Shown here: positions 1 through 8,615 of the stretch, piece by piece
Layout of the letters: every line of letters starts with the position of its first letter
Position numbering within the stretch: position 1 is the stretch's first letter
From: Thermoleophilia bacterium
Lineage (GTDB): Bacteria; Actinomycetota; Thermoleophilia; Gaiellales; Gaiellaceae
Assembly (NCBI GenBank): GCA_020845695.1
Contig: JADLFG010000064.1
Location: 1-64,000 of the forward strand
DNA length: 64,000 nucleotides
Direction of reading: 5' to 3'
The notes under the pieces: generated by a model
Told to the model about the DNA's origin: nothing
What the model saw: only the letters and a program-made list of their open reading frames with translations
Databases searched by the model: none
Made by a program: the position numbers and the translations under genes

Positions 1-130
1 CAAGACGGAATCGGCACAAAGGGGCGTCACGCGGATACCCCACTGCCTGCATATTGGCGCTCCCTGCGTCCTTCCCTGGCTTGCTTTTCGCTCGCCAGGA
101 ACTGCACGCCATTCTCCGGACGGCGCACTA
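1..130. other. window-edge segment without an identified gene
   Basis: All three forward frames are open for most of this stretch, but none gives a recognisable protein and third-position GC is weaker than in the neighbours. One frame stops at the TAG (129-131) that overlaps the modB GTG, so it could be the tail of an upstream gene. A 6-bp inverted repeat (75-80 with 94-99, 13-base loop) is visible. No molybdate-riboswitch-like structure was recognised. Confidence 0.3.
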
Positions 131-961
131 GTGACGCGACGCTCCTTCGACGGCGCGCTCGTCTGCGCCACGGCCCTCGTCGTCGTCTTCCTCGCCTTGC
201 CGCTCGTCGCGGTCTTCGTCCGCACCTCGCCGGTCGCGCTCTTCGCCCAGCTCGGCAATCCGGCCGCGGTCGACGCGCTCCTCGTCAGCCTGAAGACGAG
301 CGTGATCGCGCACGTCTTCATCGTCGGGCTCGGGACGCCCGCCGCCTACCTCCTCGCGAGGCGACGGTTTCGCCTGCGCGCCGCCCTGCTCACGCTGGTC
401 GAGCTCCCGCTCGTGCTGCCCCCCGCCGTGGCTGGCATCGCCCTGCTCGCGGTCTTCGGCCGCCGCCAGGGTCTCCTCGGCGCCCCGCTCGCCGATCTCG
501 GCGTCTCGATCCCGTTCACGCAGACCGCCGTCGTGCTCGCCGTGATCCTCGTCGCGAGCCCGTTCTACATCCGGGCGGCGATCGCGGCGTTCGAGGCGGT
601 CGACAGCAACCTGCTCGACGCCTCGCGGACGCTCGGGGTGGGTCCCTCGAGGACCTTCCGGCGGGTCGCCCTCCCACTTGCCGCGGGCGGGCTCGGCGCC
701 GGCGCGACGCTCGCCTTCGCGCGCGGTCTCGGCGAGTTCGGCGCCACGATCATGTTCGCGGGCTCGCTGCAGGGCCGTACCCAGACGCTGCCGCTGATGA
801 TCTACGCGCAGCTCGATCAGGACTTCGAGGTTGCCCTCGCGGTCGGAGCGCTGCTCGTGCTCGTCTCGCTCGCCATCCTGCTCGCCGCCAAGCTCGCCCC
901 CCCGTGGACACGCTTCGCCTCGACCTCAACGTTTCGCTCCGCGACTTCGACCTCGCGGTAG
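131..961 (+). CDS. modB: molybdate-type ABC transporter permease ModB
   Basis: Integral membrane permease of about 276 residues, the usual ModB size, with five or six hydrophobic segments. The conserved cytoplasmic EAA loop that docks on the ATPase is visible near residues 155-185 (LDASRTLGVGPSRTFRRVALP). It would move molybdate, or the similar tungstate or sulfate, from a periplasmic binding protein into the cell. The GTG at 131 is the first good start. The last 19 codons overlap modC, so translation is probably coupled. The binding protein ModA is not in the window. The substrate is inferred from the ModC TOBE-like domain and family resemblance. Confidence 0.82.
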   Translation: MTRRSFDGALVCATALVVVFLALPLVAVFVRTSPVALFAQLGNPAAVDALLVSLKTSVIAHVFIVGLGTPAAYLLARRRFRLRAALLTLVELPLVLPPAVAGIALLAVFGRRQGLLGAPLADLGVSIPFTQTAVVLAVILVASPFYIRAAIAAFEAVDSNLLDASRTLGVGPSRTFRRVALPLAAGGLGAGATLAFARGLGEFGATIMFAGSLQGRTQTLPLMIYAQLDQDFEVALAVGALLVLVSLAILLAAKLAPPWTRFASTSTFRSATSTSR

Positions 962-1935
962 CGCTCGAGGCCGGCCCCGAGGCGGTCGCGCTCGCCGGGC
1001 CCTCCGGCGCGGGCAAGACAACCGTCCTGCGGGCCGTCGCCGGCCTCGCCCCGGGCGCCCGCGGCCTCGTCTCCGCTCGCGGCGAGCGCTGGCTCGACAC
1101 CGCGGCGGGCATCGACCTGCCGCCCGAGCAGCGCTCGGTCGGCTTCGTCTTCCAGGACTACGCGCTCTTCCCCCACCTGACCGTCGAGCAGAACGTCGGC
1201 TTCGCCGGCCGCGGCCGGGCCGGCGAGCTGCTCGACCGCCTCGGGATCGCCCACCTGCGCTCGGCTCGCCCCGGCGCGCTCTCCGGCGGCGAGCGCCAGC
1301 GAGTCGCGCTGGCCCGGGCGCTCGCCCGCGCCCCCCGGGTGCTCCTCCTCGACGAGCCGACCGCCGCGCTCGACGCCCACACGCGGGCGTCCGTCCGGGC
1401 CGAGCTCCACGCGCTCCTGCGCGAGCTCGCGCTGCCCGCCCTAATCGTCACCCACTCGTTCGAGGAGGCGGCCGCGCTCGCGGGCCGCGTCGGCGTGCTC
1501 GTCGCCGGGCGGCTCGTCCAGATCGGCCCGCCCGCCGAGCTCGTCGCCCGGCCGGCCGATCCGTTCGTCGCCAGCTTGACCGGCGGCAACCTGATCCCGG
1601 GCATCGCGAGCCTGCGCCCGGGCGGGCTGACCGAGATCGTGCTCGAGGCCGGCGGCTTTCTCTACTCGACCGACGAGCTCGAAGGCCGGGTCGGGGTCGT
1701 CGTCCACCCGTGGGAGGTCTCGGTTGCCCGCGAGCCGCCGGTCGACTCGGCGCTGAACCACGTGCGGGCGCCGATCGTCGCGCTCACGCCGGCCGGCAAC
1801 CGCGTCCGCGTCAGGATCGGCCCCCTGACGGCGGAGCTGACCGCGTCCTCGGCCGAGCGGCTCGGGCTCGCCGCGGGCGTCGTCGCCGTCGCTTCCTTCA
1901 AGGCGACCGCGGCGCGCCTCGTGCCGCTCGCCTGA
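904..1935 (+). CDS. modC: molybdate-type ABC transporter ATPase ModC
   Basis: ATPase that powers the ModB permease. Walker A GPSGAGKTT is at residues 32-40, the Q-loop is in VFQDYALFPHL, the signature LSGGERQRV begins near 126, Walker B LLLDEPTAALD ends near 157, and the switch His is in VTHSFEEA. The C-terminal third looks like a TOBE/mop-type domain (HVRAPIVALTPAGNRVRVRI), which in this family binds oxyanion or regulates. The GTG start lies inside modB (58-base overlap). Sulfate or iron ATPases are close relatives, so the substrate is inferred. Confidence 0.85.
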   Translation: MDTLRLDLNVSLRDFDLAVALEAGPEAVALAGPSGAGKTTVLRAVAGLAPGARGLVSARGERWLDTAAGIDLPPEQRSVGFVFQDYALFPHLTVEQNVGFAGRGRAGELLDRLGIAHLRSARPGALSGGERQRVALARALARAPRVLLLDEPTAALDAHTRASVRAELHALLRELALPALIVTHSFEEAAALAGRVGVLVAGRLVQIGPPAELVARPADPFVASLTGGNLIPGIASLRPGGLTEIVLEAGGFLYSTDELEGRVGVVVHPWEVSVAREPPVDSALNHVRAPIVALTPAGNRVRVRIGPLTAELTASSAERLGLAAGVVAVASFKATAARLVPLA

Positions 1936-2007
1936 CGCTGCCGCGCTGGCCAAAGCGAGCGTCGTGGCCCAGCCGGCGCGGCCATGGTGGCGCAGTCCGG
2001 GCGCGTC

Positions 2008-2013
2008 TACACT
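2008..2013 (+). promoter_or_regulatory. -10 box placed for a leaderless transcript (aminotransferase)
   Basis: TACACT ends 8 bases before the ATG at 2021, so transcription would begin on or next to the start codon. There is no Shine-Dalgarno sequence. The site also supports the ATG at 2021 over an upstream start at 1964. Confidence 0.5.
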
Positions 2014-2020
2014 CGCTCGC

Positions 2021-3322
2021 ATGTCCCTGCAGGAACGCACCAGCACCGAGGCGGCGCTCGCGGCGAAGGAGCGCTGGGTCGCTCGCGGCGTCGCCACCGG
2101 CCCCGTGGCCGTCGCCCGTGCCGAGGGCGCCTGGATCGAGGACGTCGACGGCCGGCGCATACTCGACTTCGCGGGCGGGATCGGCTGCCAGAACACGGGC
2201 CACAATGCCCCCGCTGTCGTCGAGGCTCTCCGCGAGCAGCTCGACCGCTACCTCCACCAGTGCTTCGTCGTCGGCGTCTACGAGCCCTACGTCGAGGTCT
2301 GCCGCCGTCTCGCCGAGCTGTCGCCCTGTCGCGGCGAGGAGCAGAAGTCGTTTCTCGCCAACTCCGGTGCCGAGGCGCTCGAGAACGCGGTCAAGATCGC
2401 CCGCGCGGCCACCGGGCGCCCGGGCGTGGTCGTCTTCCAGAACGCCTTCCACGGGCGGACGCTCCTGACGATGACGATGACCTCGAAGCTCGTCTACAAG
2501 AAGGGATTCGGGCCGTTCGCGCCGGAGGTCTACCGGACGCCCGCCCCCTACCCGTACCGGGGCGTGTCCGCAGCCGACGCGATCGCCGGGCTCGAGCGGA
2601 TGTTCAAGAGCGACGTCGACCCGGAGACCGTCGCGTGCGTCGTGCTCGAGCCCGTGCAGGGCGAGGGCGGCTTCATACCGATGCCGCTCGACTTCCCGCC
2701 CAGGCTGCGCGAGCTCTGCGATCGCCACGGGATCCTCTACGTCGACGACGAGGTCCAGGCCGGGATGTGCCGCACCGGCCCGCTGTGGGCGATCGAGCAC
2801 TACGGCGTCGAGCCGGACTTGTTGACGACCGGGAAGTCGCTCGGCGGCGGGCTGCCGCTCGCCGGCGTGACCGGCCGCGCCGAGGTCATGGACGCGGCCC
2901 ATCCGGGCGGTCTCGGCGGCACGTTCGGCGGCAACCCGCTCTCGTGCGTCGCCGCGCTCGCCGTCTTCGACATCGTCAGCGACCCCGCCTTCCAGGCGCG
3001 CGCGCGGGCGCTCGGCGAGCGGATCCGGGGCCGGCTCGAGGGGATTGCCACCCGCGTCGAGGCGGTTGGCGAGGTTCGCGGCCTCGGCCCGATGCTCGCG
3101 CTCGAGCTCGTCGAGGATCGCGGCACGAAGGCGCCGGCGGCGTCGCTCGCGTCCGCCACGGCAGCCGCCGCGCTCGAGCGAGGGGTGCTCCTGCTCACGT
3201 GCGGCCTCTACTCGAACGTCGTTCGCATCCTCGTTCCGATCGTCGTCTCAGAAGACGATCTCGACCACGGTCTCGACGTCCTCGAGGAGGCGCTGGTCGT
3301 GGCGGGAACGCGCACCGGCTGA
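2021..3322 (+). CDS. gabT: class III PLP aminotransferase, GABA transaminase-like
   Basis: Fold-type I PLP enzyme of 433 residues. It probably moves the amino group of 4-aminobutyrate (or another omega-amino acid) to 2-oxoglutarate. The PLP lysine is near residue 272 in TTGKSLGGGLPLAGV. The cofactor loop NSGAEALENAVK, the FHGRT motif and the VDDEVQAG motif that holds the pyridine ring are all present. I chose the ATG at 2021 because a -10-like TACACT lies just upstream; an in-frame start at 1964 would add 19 unconserved residues. Acetylornithine or diaminobutyrate transaminase cannot be excluded, and no degradation partner (such as gabD) is adjacent. Confidence 0.75.
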   Translation: MSLQERTSTEAALAAKERWVARGVATGPVAVARAEGAWIEDVDGRRILDFAGGIGCQNTGHNAPAVVEALREQLDRYLHQCFVVGVYEPYVEVCRRLAELSPCRGEEQKSFLANSGAEALENAVKIARAATGRPGVVVFQNAFHGRTLLTMTMTSKLVYKKGFGPFAPEVYRTPAPYPYRGVSAADAIAGLERMFKSDVDPETVACVVLEPVQGEGGFIPMPLDFPPRLRELCDRHGILYVDDEVQAGMCRTGPLWAIEHYGVEPDLLTTGKSLGGGLPLAGVTGRAEVMDAAHPGGLGGTFGGNPLSCVAALAVFDIVSDPAFQARARALGERIRGRLEGIATRVEAVGEVRGLGPMLALELVEDRGTKAPAASLASATAAAALERGVLLLTCGLYSNVVRILVPIVVSEDDLDHGLDVLEEALVVAGTRTG

Positions 3323-3340
3323 CAGGGGAGCCGACGGACG

Positions 3341-3372
3341 GCCGCACGCGTGGCATGCTCCGCGCGTGCGGC
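3341..3372 (+). promoter_or_regulatory. 10-bp perfect inverted repeat across the lipid kinase start
   Basis: GCCGCACGCG (3341-3350) pairs with CGCGTGCGGC (3363-3372) around a 12-base loop. The loop holds a -10-like CATGCT (3354-3359), and the right arm contains the GTG start at 3366. It could end the upstream aminotransferase transcript, act as an operator, or close the start codon in RNA. No U-tract follows. Confidence 0.4.
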
Positions 3373-4244
3373 GTGTCCTGATCGTCAACCCGGGCGCGAG
3401 CGCGGTCACGCCGGCGCTGGTCGAGCGCGTGCGGGCGGAGCTCGCGAGCGCCGCGCCGGTCGAGGTGAGACTGACCGAGCGGCCCGGCCACGCGACCGAG
3501 CTCGCGGCCGCCTGCGCGGACTGCGCCGCCGTCTACGTGCTCGCCGGCGACGGCGGCTACAACGAGGTCGTCAACGGGCTGCCGCCGGAGGTCCCGATCG
3601 GGTTCGTCCCGGGCGGCGCGACGAGCGTCCTGCCGCGTGCGCTCGGCCTGCCGCGCGACCCGATCGCGTGCGCCCGCCGGCTCGCCCCCGCCGAGCGGGA
3701 GCGGGTGATCTCGCTCGGTCGCGCGAACGGCCGCCGCTTCACCTTCGCGGCCGGCGTCGGCCTCGACGCCGAGATCGTGCGGGCGATCGACCGGCGGGGC
3801 CGCCGCGACGGTGTCCGCCCGGGCAACCTCGCGTTCGTCGCCGAGCTCGGTCGGCTGCTCGCGGCGCGCCGCTTCCGGCTCGAGCCGGTGCTCGAGCTCG
3901 CGGGCGTCGGCCGGGCCGCGTTCGCGATCGCGACGAACTGCGACCCGTACACGTACGCCGGGCCGCTGCCGGTCCGGGCGACACCGCTCGCCCGCTTCGA
4001 GCTCGGACTCGACGTCGTCGCCCCCGGAAGGCTCGGGCCGGCCGGGCTCGCCGGGCTCGCCTGGCGGTCGCTCGCGCGGCCCGGCCAGGGCGACTCCGAG
4101 GCGGTTCGCTACCTCCACGACGTCGACCGGGTCGAGCTCGCCTGCGACCGCCCGCTCCCGCTCCAGCTCGACGGCGAGGACGTGGGCGACGTGACGGCGG
4201 TCTCGCTCGAGGCGGAACGCGGAGCATTGCGGGTGCTTGTCTAA
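3366..4244 (+). CDS. diacylglycerol kinase-family lipid kinase
   Basis: Cytoplasmic or membrane-edge kinase of 292 residues that phosphorylates a lipid alcohol (diacylglycerol, sphingoid or undecaprenol type). The N-terminus VLIVNPGAS and the nucleotide loop LAGDGGYNEVVNGLP (the family GGDGT-N-E-V-x-G site, here with Gly for Thr) are clear. They are followed by VPGGATSVLPRALGLPRDP, the region that usually reads GT-x-ND-F-A-R-x-L-G. The C-terminal half matches the beta-sandwich lipid-binding domain. The GTG at 3366 starts the protein at the first beta strand and lies 7 bases after CATGCT. The lipid substrate cannot be told from sequence. Confidence 0.7.
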   Translation: MRRVLIVNPGASAVTPALVERVRAELASAAPVEVRLTERPGHATELAAACADCAAVYVLAGDGGYNEVVNGLPPEVPIGFVPGGATSVLPRALGLPRDPIACARRLAPAERERVISLGRANGRRFTFAAGVGLDAEIVRAIDRRGRRDGVRPGNLAFVAELGRLLAARRFRLEPVLELAGVGRAAFAIATNCDPYTYAGPLPVRATPLARFELGLDVVAPGRLGPAGLAGLAWRSLARPGQGDSEAVRYLHDVDRVELACDRPLPLQLDGEDVGDVTAVSLEAERGALRVLV

Positions 4245-4247
4245 CCT
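4242..4247 (+). promoter_or_regulatory. -10 box before the phosphodiesterase gene
   Basis: TAACCT ends 9 bases before the ATG at 4256 and overlaps the stop of the lipid kinase gene. It fits the leaderless pattern seen at other starts. Confidence 0.4.
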
Positions 4248-4255
4248 GGGTGCGG

Positions 4256-5689
4256 ATGCCCCGCAAGCTTGTGCTCGCCGTCATCGACGGGCTCACTCCC
4301 GACGCGCTCGAGCGCGGCCTCGAGCGGGGGCGGCTGCCCGCGCTCCGCCAGTTGCTCGACGCGGGCGGCGCGTACGTGCGCGGGACGAGCACGTTCCCTT
4401 CGGTGACCCCGGTCTGCCTGAGCGCGATCGCGACCGGTGCCGGGCCGGATGTCCACAGGATTCCCCACCTCGCCTGGTACCACCGGGACGAGGAGCGGAT
4501 CGTGGAGTACGGCTCCTCGCTCGCAGCGATCCTGGCCACCGGCCTGCGGGGCGCGCTGCGCGACTCGGTCGTCGGCATGAGCCGCGACCACCTCTCGCCG
4601 GCGGTGGCGACCGTGTTCGAGCGGCTCGCGGACGCCGGCCTCGTCACCGCGGCGATCAACTTCACCTGCTACCGGGGCCGGAGCCGCCACCGCATCCGCC
4701 TGCCCGGGCTGGCCGCCCGCAACCGCTGGTACGAGGCGGTCGACGGCCCGGAGCGGTTCTTCTTCTTCAACCTGTACGAGTCCGACGACACGGGCGCCCC
4801 GCTCGCGGTGCGCTCGCGCGCCGCCGGCTCGGTCGACGCCTACGCAGCCGCGGTCGGTCGCTGGCTCGTCACCCGCGACGGCTTCGACTTCCTCGTCTAC
4901 TACCTCCCGGACTACGACTACGCGTCGCACGAGGCGGGCCCGGACGGAGCCGGCGCCGCGCTCGAGCGGGCGGATGCGTGCCTCGCCAGCCTGTTTGCGG
5001 CCGCCGGCGGCCCCGACGGGTTCCTGGATCGCTACGCGATCGCCGTCGTCGCCGACCATGGCCAGATGCCCGTCACACGCGCGGTCCGGCTGGAGCGGGC
5101 GTTCGCGGGGCTGCGGCTCCCGAGCCCGCGCCGGGCCCGAGCCGGGGCCGCGGACCTCGTCGTCACCGCCTCGAACCGCGCCGGGATGGTCTACCGGTTG
5201 TCCGACTGCCCCCTGGGGGCGCGGGAGCTCGCGGAGCGGCTCGACGGGGAGCCCGCCGCCGACGTCGTGCTCTTTGCCGAGGGGGGTGCCGGCGTCGCGC
5301 GACGCGACGGGGCCGAGCTGCGCTTCGAGCCCGCCGCGGACGGCTGGCGGCTCGAAGGGACCGCGGAGGTGCTCGACCCCGTCCGCTACCCGAACGGGAT
5401 CGAGCGCGCCTGGCGGGCGCTGCGCTGCCCGGCGGCCGGCGACGTGATCGTCTCCGCGGCCGAGGGCTACGAGCTCGCCGACCTCGGCGGCCGCCACCAT
5501 GCGGGCGGCGGCAGCCACGGATCGCTCCTCGCTGGGGACTCGCTCGTTCCCATCGTCCACGTCGGGCTCGCCGGCAGCGCCGTCCTTCCGCCCGCACCCG
5601 CGATCACCGAGCTCGCGCCGCTCGCCGCGCGGCATTTCGGGCTCGGCCTTCCCGACCCGAGGGCGTTTGCCGCCACGGCCCGTGTCTGA
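4256..5689 (+). CDS. type I phosphodiesterase / nucleotide pyrophosphatase family protein
   Basis: Alkaline-phosphatase-superfamily hydrolase of 477 residues that cleaves a phosphodiester or pyrophosphate using two metal ions. The N-terminal metal Asp is in LAVIDGLTPDAL, the nucleophile Thr is in STFPSVTPVC, further ligands are in YLPDYDYASHEAG and VVADHGQ, and a last His is in HHAGGGSHGS. No signal peptide is visible, so it is probably cytoplasmic. It lies between the lipid kinase and pcm; its stop overlaps the pcm start by 8 bases. A role in lipid or nucleotide-sugar turnover is only a guess. Confidence 0.75.
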   Translation: MPRKLVLAVIDGLTPDALERGLERGRLPALRQLLDAGGAYVRGTSTFPSVTPVCLSAIATGAGPDVHRIPHLAWYHRDEERIVEYGSSLAAILATGLRGALRDSVVGMSRDHLSPAVATVFERLADAGLVTAAINFTCYRGRSRHRIRLPGLAARNRWYEAVDGPERFFFFNLYESDDTGAPLAVRSRAAGSVDAYAAAVGRWLVTRDGFDFLVYYLPDYDYASHEAGPDGAGAALERADACLASLFAAAGGPDGFLDRYAIAVVADHGQMPVTRAVRLERAFAGLRLPSPRRARAGAADLVVTASNRAGMVYRLSDCPLGARELAERLDGEPAADVVLFAEGGAGVARRDGAELRFEPAADGWRLEGTAEVLDPVRYPNGIERAWRALRCPAAGDVIVSAAEGYELADLGGRHHAGGGSHGSLLAGDSLVPIVHVGLAGSAVLPPAPAITELAPLAARHFGLGLPDPRAFAATARV

Positions 5690-6356
5690 CCCCGCGCTCG
5701 AGCGGGTCCGTATGGTCGAGGACCAGCTGCGCGCGCGCGGCATCGCGAGCGAGCCCGTGCTGGCCGCGATGGGGCGGGTCGCGCGGGAGCGCTTCCTCCC
5801 GCCGGAGGAGCGGCCCGGGGCCTACGGCGACGCGCCCGTGCCGATCGGCTTCGGCCAGACCGCCTCCCAGCCCTACATGGTCGCGCTGGTCTGCGCGGAG
5901 TCCGGGGCGGGCCCGGGGAGCCTCGTCCTCGACGTCGGGACCGGCTCCGGCTACCAGGCGGCCGTGCTCGCGGAGCTCGGCGCGCGCGTCCACACGATCG
6001 AGCGGATCCGGGAGCTGGCCAGGCGGGCGTCCCGCGCGCTCGAGGCGGCTGGCTACGGCGACCGCGTGACCGTGCACGAGGGTGACGGCACGCTCGGCCT
6101 GCCCGAGCTGGCGCCGTTTCACGCGATCGTCGTCGCGGCCGCAGCCCCGGCACGACCCGAGGCCCTGTACGCGCAGCTCGCGCTCCGCGGCCGCCTGGTC
6201 GTGCCGGTCGGCCGTCGCCGTGACCAGTGGCTCGAGGTGGTCGTGGCCACGCCCGAGGGCCCGGCCGCCGCGCGCACCGTCCCCTGCCGCTTCGTCCCGC
6301 TCGTCGGGGCGGAGGGCTTCGAGGCCCGGGGGCCCGCGCCCGCGCCGGGGCTCTAA
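5682..6356 (+). CDS. pcm: protein-L-isoaspartate O-methyltransferase
   Basis: Repairs aged proteins by methylating L-isoaspartyl residues with S-adenosylmethionine. The SAM-binding loop VLDVGTGSGYQAAVLAELGA and the family motif PVPIGFGQTASQPYMVA are both intact, and 224 residues is the normal length. The GTG at 5682 overlaps the stop of the upstream gene, which suggests translational coupling. The C-terminal strands (VPVGRRRDQWLEVV) are typical. Confidence 0.88.
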   Translation: MSDPALERVRMVEDQLRARGIASEPVLAAMGRVARERFLPPEERPGAYGDAPVPIGFGQTASQPYMVALVCAESGAGPGSLVLDVGTGSGYQAAVLAELGARVHTIERIRELARRASRALEAAGYGDRVTVHEGDGTLGLPELAPFHAIVVAAAAPARPEALYAQLALRGRLVVPVGRRRDQWLEVVVATPEGPAAARTVPCRFVPLVGAEGFEARGPAPAPGL

Positions 6357-6359
6357 CCT
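6354..6359 (+). promoter_or_regulatory. -10 box before the GtrA-family gene
   Basis: TAACCT overlaps the pcm stop codon and ends 8 bases before GTG 6367. This favours that GTG over the TTG at 6361 as the start. Confidence 0.4.
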
Positions 6360-6366
6360 ATTGCGC

Positions 6367-6816
6367 GTGACCCGTGCGTCCGAGCTCACCCCGAGGCTTT
6401 CCGCCCTCGCCGTCCGGGCTCGCACCGGGGCGCGGCGGCCCGCCAACTGGCTCCAGCTCGCCAAGTTCTGCCTGGTCGGCGCAAGCGGCTACGCGGTCAA
6501 CCTCGGCGTCTACGCCGCGCTCGTGCACGCGGCCGGCATCCACTTCCTGCTCGCCGCGGTGGTCTCGTTCGCGGTGGCGGTCACCAACAACTACGCGTGG
6601 AACAGACTCTGGACGTTCCGGCGCGAGCGGGGGCACATCGTGCTCCAGGGCGCCCGGTTTCTCGTCGTCTCCCTGGCGGCGCTCGGGGCCAACCTCGCCG
6701 CGCTGGCCACGCTCGTCGCGCTCGGGGTGCCGAAGGTGCCCGCGCAGGCGGCAGCGATCGTGCTCGTGACACCGCTCTCGTTCCTCGGCAACAAGCTCTG
6801 GTCGTTCCGGCAGTAG
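6367..6816 (+). CDS. GtrA-family membrane protein
   Basis: Small polytopic membrane protein of 149 residues with four predicted helices. It fits the GtrA/DPMS family, which helps flip polyprenyl-phosphate-linked sugars. Family motifs are FCLVGASGYAVNLGVY at the first helix, NNYAWNRLWTFR between helices two and three, and SFLGNKLWSFR at the C-terminus. It lies 8 bases before a polytopic glycosyltransferase-like gene, a common pairing. TTG at 6361 is an alternative start two codons upstream. Confidence 0.78.
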   Translation: MTRASELTPRLSALAVRARTGARRPANWLQLAKFCLVGASGYAVNLGVYAALVHAAGIHFLLAAVVSFAVAVTNNYAWNRLWTFRRERGHIVLQGARFLVVSLAALGANLAALATLVALGVPKVPAQAAAIVLVTPLSFLGNKLWSFRQ

Positions 6817-6824
6817 GAGCGCCC

Positions 6825-8615
6825 GTGCGCCGCCGGCTCCCGATCCTCGCGGCGGCGCTCGGCTTCTGCTTCGCCGTCCCCGCCGCGGCGGCCCCGACTG
6901 CCCCCGTCTACGACGCCGAGGGGAGGCTCGTGGAGACCCCGTTCGTGCCGGTGCCCGCGGAGCCCGTGCTGGCCGAGGAGGAGGCGATCGAGCTCGCGCT
7001 CGCCGAGCCGAAGATCGCGAGCTGGGTCGAGCGCTATCCCGCGGAAGGCCTGACCGAGCGGGCGACGTTCGACGACGACAAGCGCGCCTGGACGGTCAAG
7101 GTCTGGTCTGATCTCCCCGAGGCCGGCCAGATCGCGCTCGCGAAGGTCGACGACGCGACCCGGAGCGTGACGGAGGCCTGGACGGGCCCCCAGGTCGCCT
7201 GGACGATGGCGCGCGGCTACGACGGGGCGTTCGGGCGCAAGATCAACGACCCCGCGATCTGGTGGCCGCTCTGCGCGGTCTTCTTCCTCGGGCTCGCGAA
7301 TCTGCGCCGTCCCCTCTCGCTGCGCAACCTCGACCTGCTCGTGCTGCTCTCCTTCGCCGCCTCCTGGTGGCTCTTCAACGACGGGCGGATCTTCTGGTCG
7401 GTGCCGGCCGCCTACCCGCCGCTCGTCTACCTGCTCGCGCGCATGGCCTGGGTCGGCGTGCGCGGCAGCCGTCGCGACGACGGCTCGCGACCGCTCTGGC
7501 CGGTCTGGGTGCTCGCGGCCGCGACCGTCTTCCTGGCGGGGTTTCGCATCGGCCTGAACGTGGAGGCGTCGAACGTGATCGACGTCGGCTACGCGGGCGT
7601 GATCGGCGCCCAGCGGATCGTCTCGGCGGGCGAGATGCCCTACGGGCACATGCCGGTCCACGAGGGCGAGGAATGCGGCGCCCCCGACGTCAACGGCAAC
7701 GTCCGCGACCGGATCCAGACGAACGGGCGCTGCGAGTCGGCCAACGACCGGGGTGACACGTACGGCCCGATCACGTACATCGCCTACATCCCGGGCTACC
7801 TCGCCTTCGGCTGGAGCGGCAAGTGGGACTCGCTGCCGGCCGCGCATCTCACGTCGATCCTGTTCGACTGCCTCGCGCTCGTCGGCCTCGCGCTCGTCGG
7901 CTGGCGCTTCGGCCGCGGGCGTCTGGCGGCGACCCTGCCGTTCGCGTGGGCCGCCTACCCGTTCACCCAGTACGTGTCGAGCTCGAACTCGAACGACGCG
8001 ATCCTGCCCGCGATCCTGATCTTCGGCTTCTGGCTGCTGACCTCGGCGCCGGCGCGCGGCCTCGCGACCGGGCTCGCCTCATGGGCGAAGTTCGCCTCGC
8101 TCCTGCTCGTGCCGCTGTGGCTCTCCTACCCGGACGGGCTGAGACGGCCGCGGGCGCTCGCGGGCTTCGCCGGCGGGTTCGCGCTCGCGACGGTGCTCGG
8201 CTTCTGGGTGTTCCTACTCGAGCCGGACCCGCTGCACGCCGCCAGGGTGTTCTGGGATCGCACGTTCGGGTTCCAGCTCGGCCGCGACTCGCCGTTCTCG
8301 ATCTGGAACTGGGGCGAGTACCCCGGGTACCCCGATCTCGGGATCGTCCAGACCGCGATCAAGGCGGCACTCGTCGCCGGCGCGGTCGCGCTCGCGTTTC
8401 GTCCGAGGCACAAGTCGCCGCTCCAGCTCGCTGCGCTCAGCGCCGCCCTCCTCGCCGGCTTCCAGCTCGTGCTCACGCACTGGTTCTACCTCTACCTCCC
8501 GTGGGTTCTGCCCTTCGTCGCCTTCGCGCTCTACGGGCCGGTGGCCCGGCAGGAGCGGGCCGCGGCCACGACCGATGAGCGCGACCTCCGAGAGCCGGCC
8601 GGCGCGAGCGTCTGA
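6825..8615 (+). CDS. polytopic membrane protein with exported PepSY-like N-terminal domain
   Basis: A 596-residue protein. An Ala-rich signal-like segment (residues about 5-22) precedes an exported region to about residue 140. Its pattern (EAIELALAEPKI, RAWTVKVWSD, ALAKVDDATRSVTEAW) resembles a PepSY domain. About ten transmembrane helices then make up the rest, as in GT-C or DUF2029 mannosyltransferases. An extracytoplasmic loop near residues 250-315 is rich in acidic residues and two Cys. The likely role is transfer of a lipid-linked sugar outside the membrane; the acceptor is unknown. The end overlaps the next gene by 41 bases. Confidence 0.55.
   Translation: MRRRLPILAAALGFCFAVPAAAAPTAPVYDAEGRLVETPFVPVPAEPVLAEEEAIELALAEPKIASWVERYPAEGLTERATFDDDKRAWTVKVWSDLPEAGQIALAKVDDATRSVTEAWTGPQVAWTMARGYDGAFGRKINDPAIWWPLCAVFFLGLANLRRPLSLRNLDLLVLLSFAASWWLFNDGRIFWSVPAAYPPLVYLLARMAWVGVRGSRRDDGSRPLWPVWVLAAATVFLAGFRIGLNVEASNVIDVGYAGVIGAQRIVSAGEMPYGHMPVHEGEECGAPDVNGNVRDRIQTNGRCESANDRGDTYGPITYIAYIPGYLAFGWSGKWDSLPAAHLTSILFDCLALVGLALVGWRFGRGRLAATLPFAWAAYPFTQYVSSSNSNDAILPAILIFGFWLLTSAPARGLATGLASWAKFASLLLVPLWLSYPDGLRRPRALAGFAGGFALATVLGFWVFLLEPDPLHAARVFWDRTFGFQLGRDSPFSIWNWGEYPGYPDLGIVQTAIKAALVAGAVALAFRPRHKSPLQLAALSAALLAGFQLVLTHWFYLYLPWVLPFVAFALYGPVARQERAAATTDERDLREPAGASV

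Noticed and set aside
75..99. Hairpin upstream of modB as a molybdenum-cofactor riboswitch
   Set aside because: Only one 6-bp stem is present; the multi-stem architecture of that riboswitch is not seen.
1964..2020. Upstream start for the class III aminotransferase
   Set aside because: The extra 19 residues are not family-like, and a -10 box sits inside the added stretch, right before the ATG at 2021.
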